Source of the DNA: Pseudomonas oleovorans subsp. oleovorans
GTDB taxonomy: Bacteria; Pseudomonadota; Gammaproteobacteria; Pseudomonadales; Pseudomonadaceae
Length of the DNA stretch: 58,794 bases
Assembly: GCF_002197815.1 (NCBI RefSeq)
Contig: NZ_NIUB01000030.1
Span: forward strand, 1 to 58,794
Direction of reading: 5' to 3'
How positions within the stretch are numbered: the first letter of the stretch is position 1; each line of letters starts with the position of its first letter. Below, one piece after another: positions 58,610-58,794 of this stretch. Under the pieces are notes generated by a model. That model saw only the letters and a program-made list of their open reading frames with translations. It was not told the origin of the DNA and did no database searches. The position numbers were made by a program, and so were the translations under genes.

Positions 58610-58794
58610 GAGATGGACTCCTCCCTCCTACGGCGTCATTGCGCCAGACTGAAGGTTACGAAACAAACAATCCCGGAGGGGGAGCCCGCATGAAACTTAA
58701 ACGCATAGGCGTGGATTTGGCAAAGCAGGTTTTTCAAGTTCATGGTGTCGACAGCCATGAGCAGGTCAAATGCCGCAAGCAACTCAAACGGCAT
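58610..58794 (+). mobile_element. IS110/IS1111-family element, left end (partial)
   Basis: The element appears to begin near 58613 with ATGGACTCCTCC, similar to the sub-terminal ends of IS1111-group elements, and contains the transposase start. It follows CGTAGCCCAATGAG (58598-58612), which resembles the conserved start of a pseudomonad REP unit; IS1111-type elements in Pseudomonas often target REP sequences. The right end is outside the window. Confidence 0.75.
58690..58794 (+). CDS. IS110-family transposase, N-terminus (partial)
   Basis: Thirty-five codons to the window edge: MKLKRIGVDLAKQVFQVHGV then DSHEQVKCRKQLKRH. The GVDLAKQVFQVHG segment with its Asp is the start of the DEDD (RuvC-like) catalytic domain of IS110-family transposases. 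A GGAGGGGGAG ribosome site precedes ATG 58690. Confidence 0.93.
   Translation, partial: MKLKRIGVDLAKQVFQVHGVDSHEQVKCRKQLKRH

Overview
The window looks like the chromosome of a gammaproteobacterial pseudomonad, probably of the P. mendocina / P. oleovorans / P. stutzeri kind. The core genes are GC-rich and proteobacterial. The order gpmI, envC-like, ctpA, binding proteins, hisF-hisA-hisH-hisB, transporter, asmA, mutY, yggX, tRNA-Phe, amino-acid ABC transporter follows what I recall of the P. aeruginosa PAO1 order. REP-type inverted repeats are scattered through the core part. I did not run any database search; all family names come from reading the translations.

Layout. 1-847: probable 5' half of a group II intron on the minus strand, cut by the window edge. 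974-5277: gpmI, an EnvC-like amidase activator and the protease CtpA. 5522-8044: three tandem minus-strand periplasmic binding-protein paralogues, the third decayed. 8170-11282: minus-strand histidine genes hisB-hisH-DUF2164-hisA-hisF. 11431-17023: an MFS carrier, then AsmA, MutY and YggX. 17198-22466: tRNA-Phe, an orphan array of five 22-bp repeats, a complete polar amino-acid ABC transporter, a methyltransferase and tRNA-Thr.

22467-31395 is a mobile or accessory region of lower GC behind tRNA-Thr. It starts with a structured leader RNA that resembles phage C4 antisense RNAs. Then come a DUF3077-like small protein, a convergent XRE repressor, three unknown small proteins and an antirepressor-like protein. 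A palindrome-dense 700-bp stretch follows, containing an array of alternating TGCGACA/TGTCGCA heptamers at a nearly exact 16-bp pitch, and then a tyrosine recombinase. The remainder holds an IS21-type remnant, a broken antitoxin, an S9 peptidase, vsr and a truncated dcm.

31395-47966 is dominated by short-chain polyhydroxyalkanoate (PHB) metabolism: PhaR repressor and PhaP phasin; a tightly overlapping DUF3141-Pta-AckA-FabI set with GltS; an AraC-type regulator (PhbR-like) convergent with gltS; and phaB-phaA-phaC behind a possible ANR box. Thiolase and reductase make 3-hydroxybutyryl-CoA, PhaC polymerises it, and PhaP/PhaR coat and sense the granule. The Pta/AckA/FabI/DUF3141 set probably handles acyl-CoA, acyl phosphate and redox balance near this pathway, but its role is not established. 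Upstream of phaR is a separate minus-strand operon of a lipoprotein hydrolase, a DUF4105 membrane protein and a 54-residue membrane peptide.

47993-54653 is an export operon (HlyD adaptor, RbbA-type fused ABC protein, ABC-2 permease, TolC channel, YgdI/YgdR-like lipoprotein). 54795-58596 is the arginine deiminase operon arcD-arcA-arcB. arcD and arcA each carry an apparent one-base deletion, and an IS110/IS1111-family element begins directly after arcB, where arcC would be expected.
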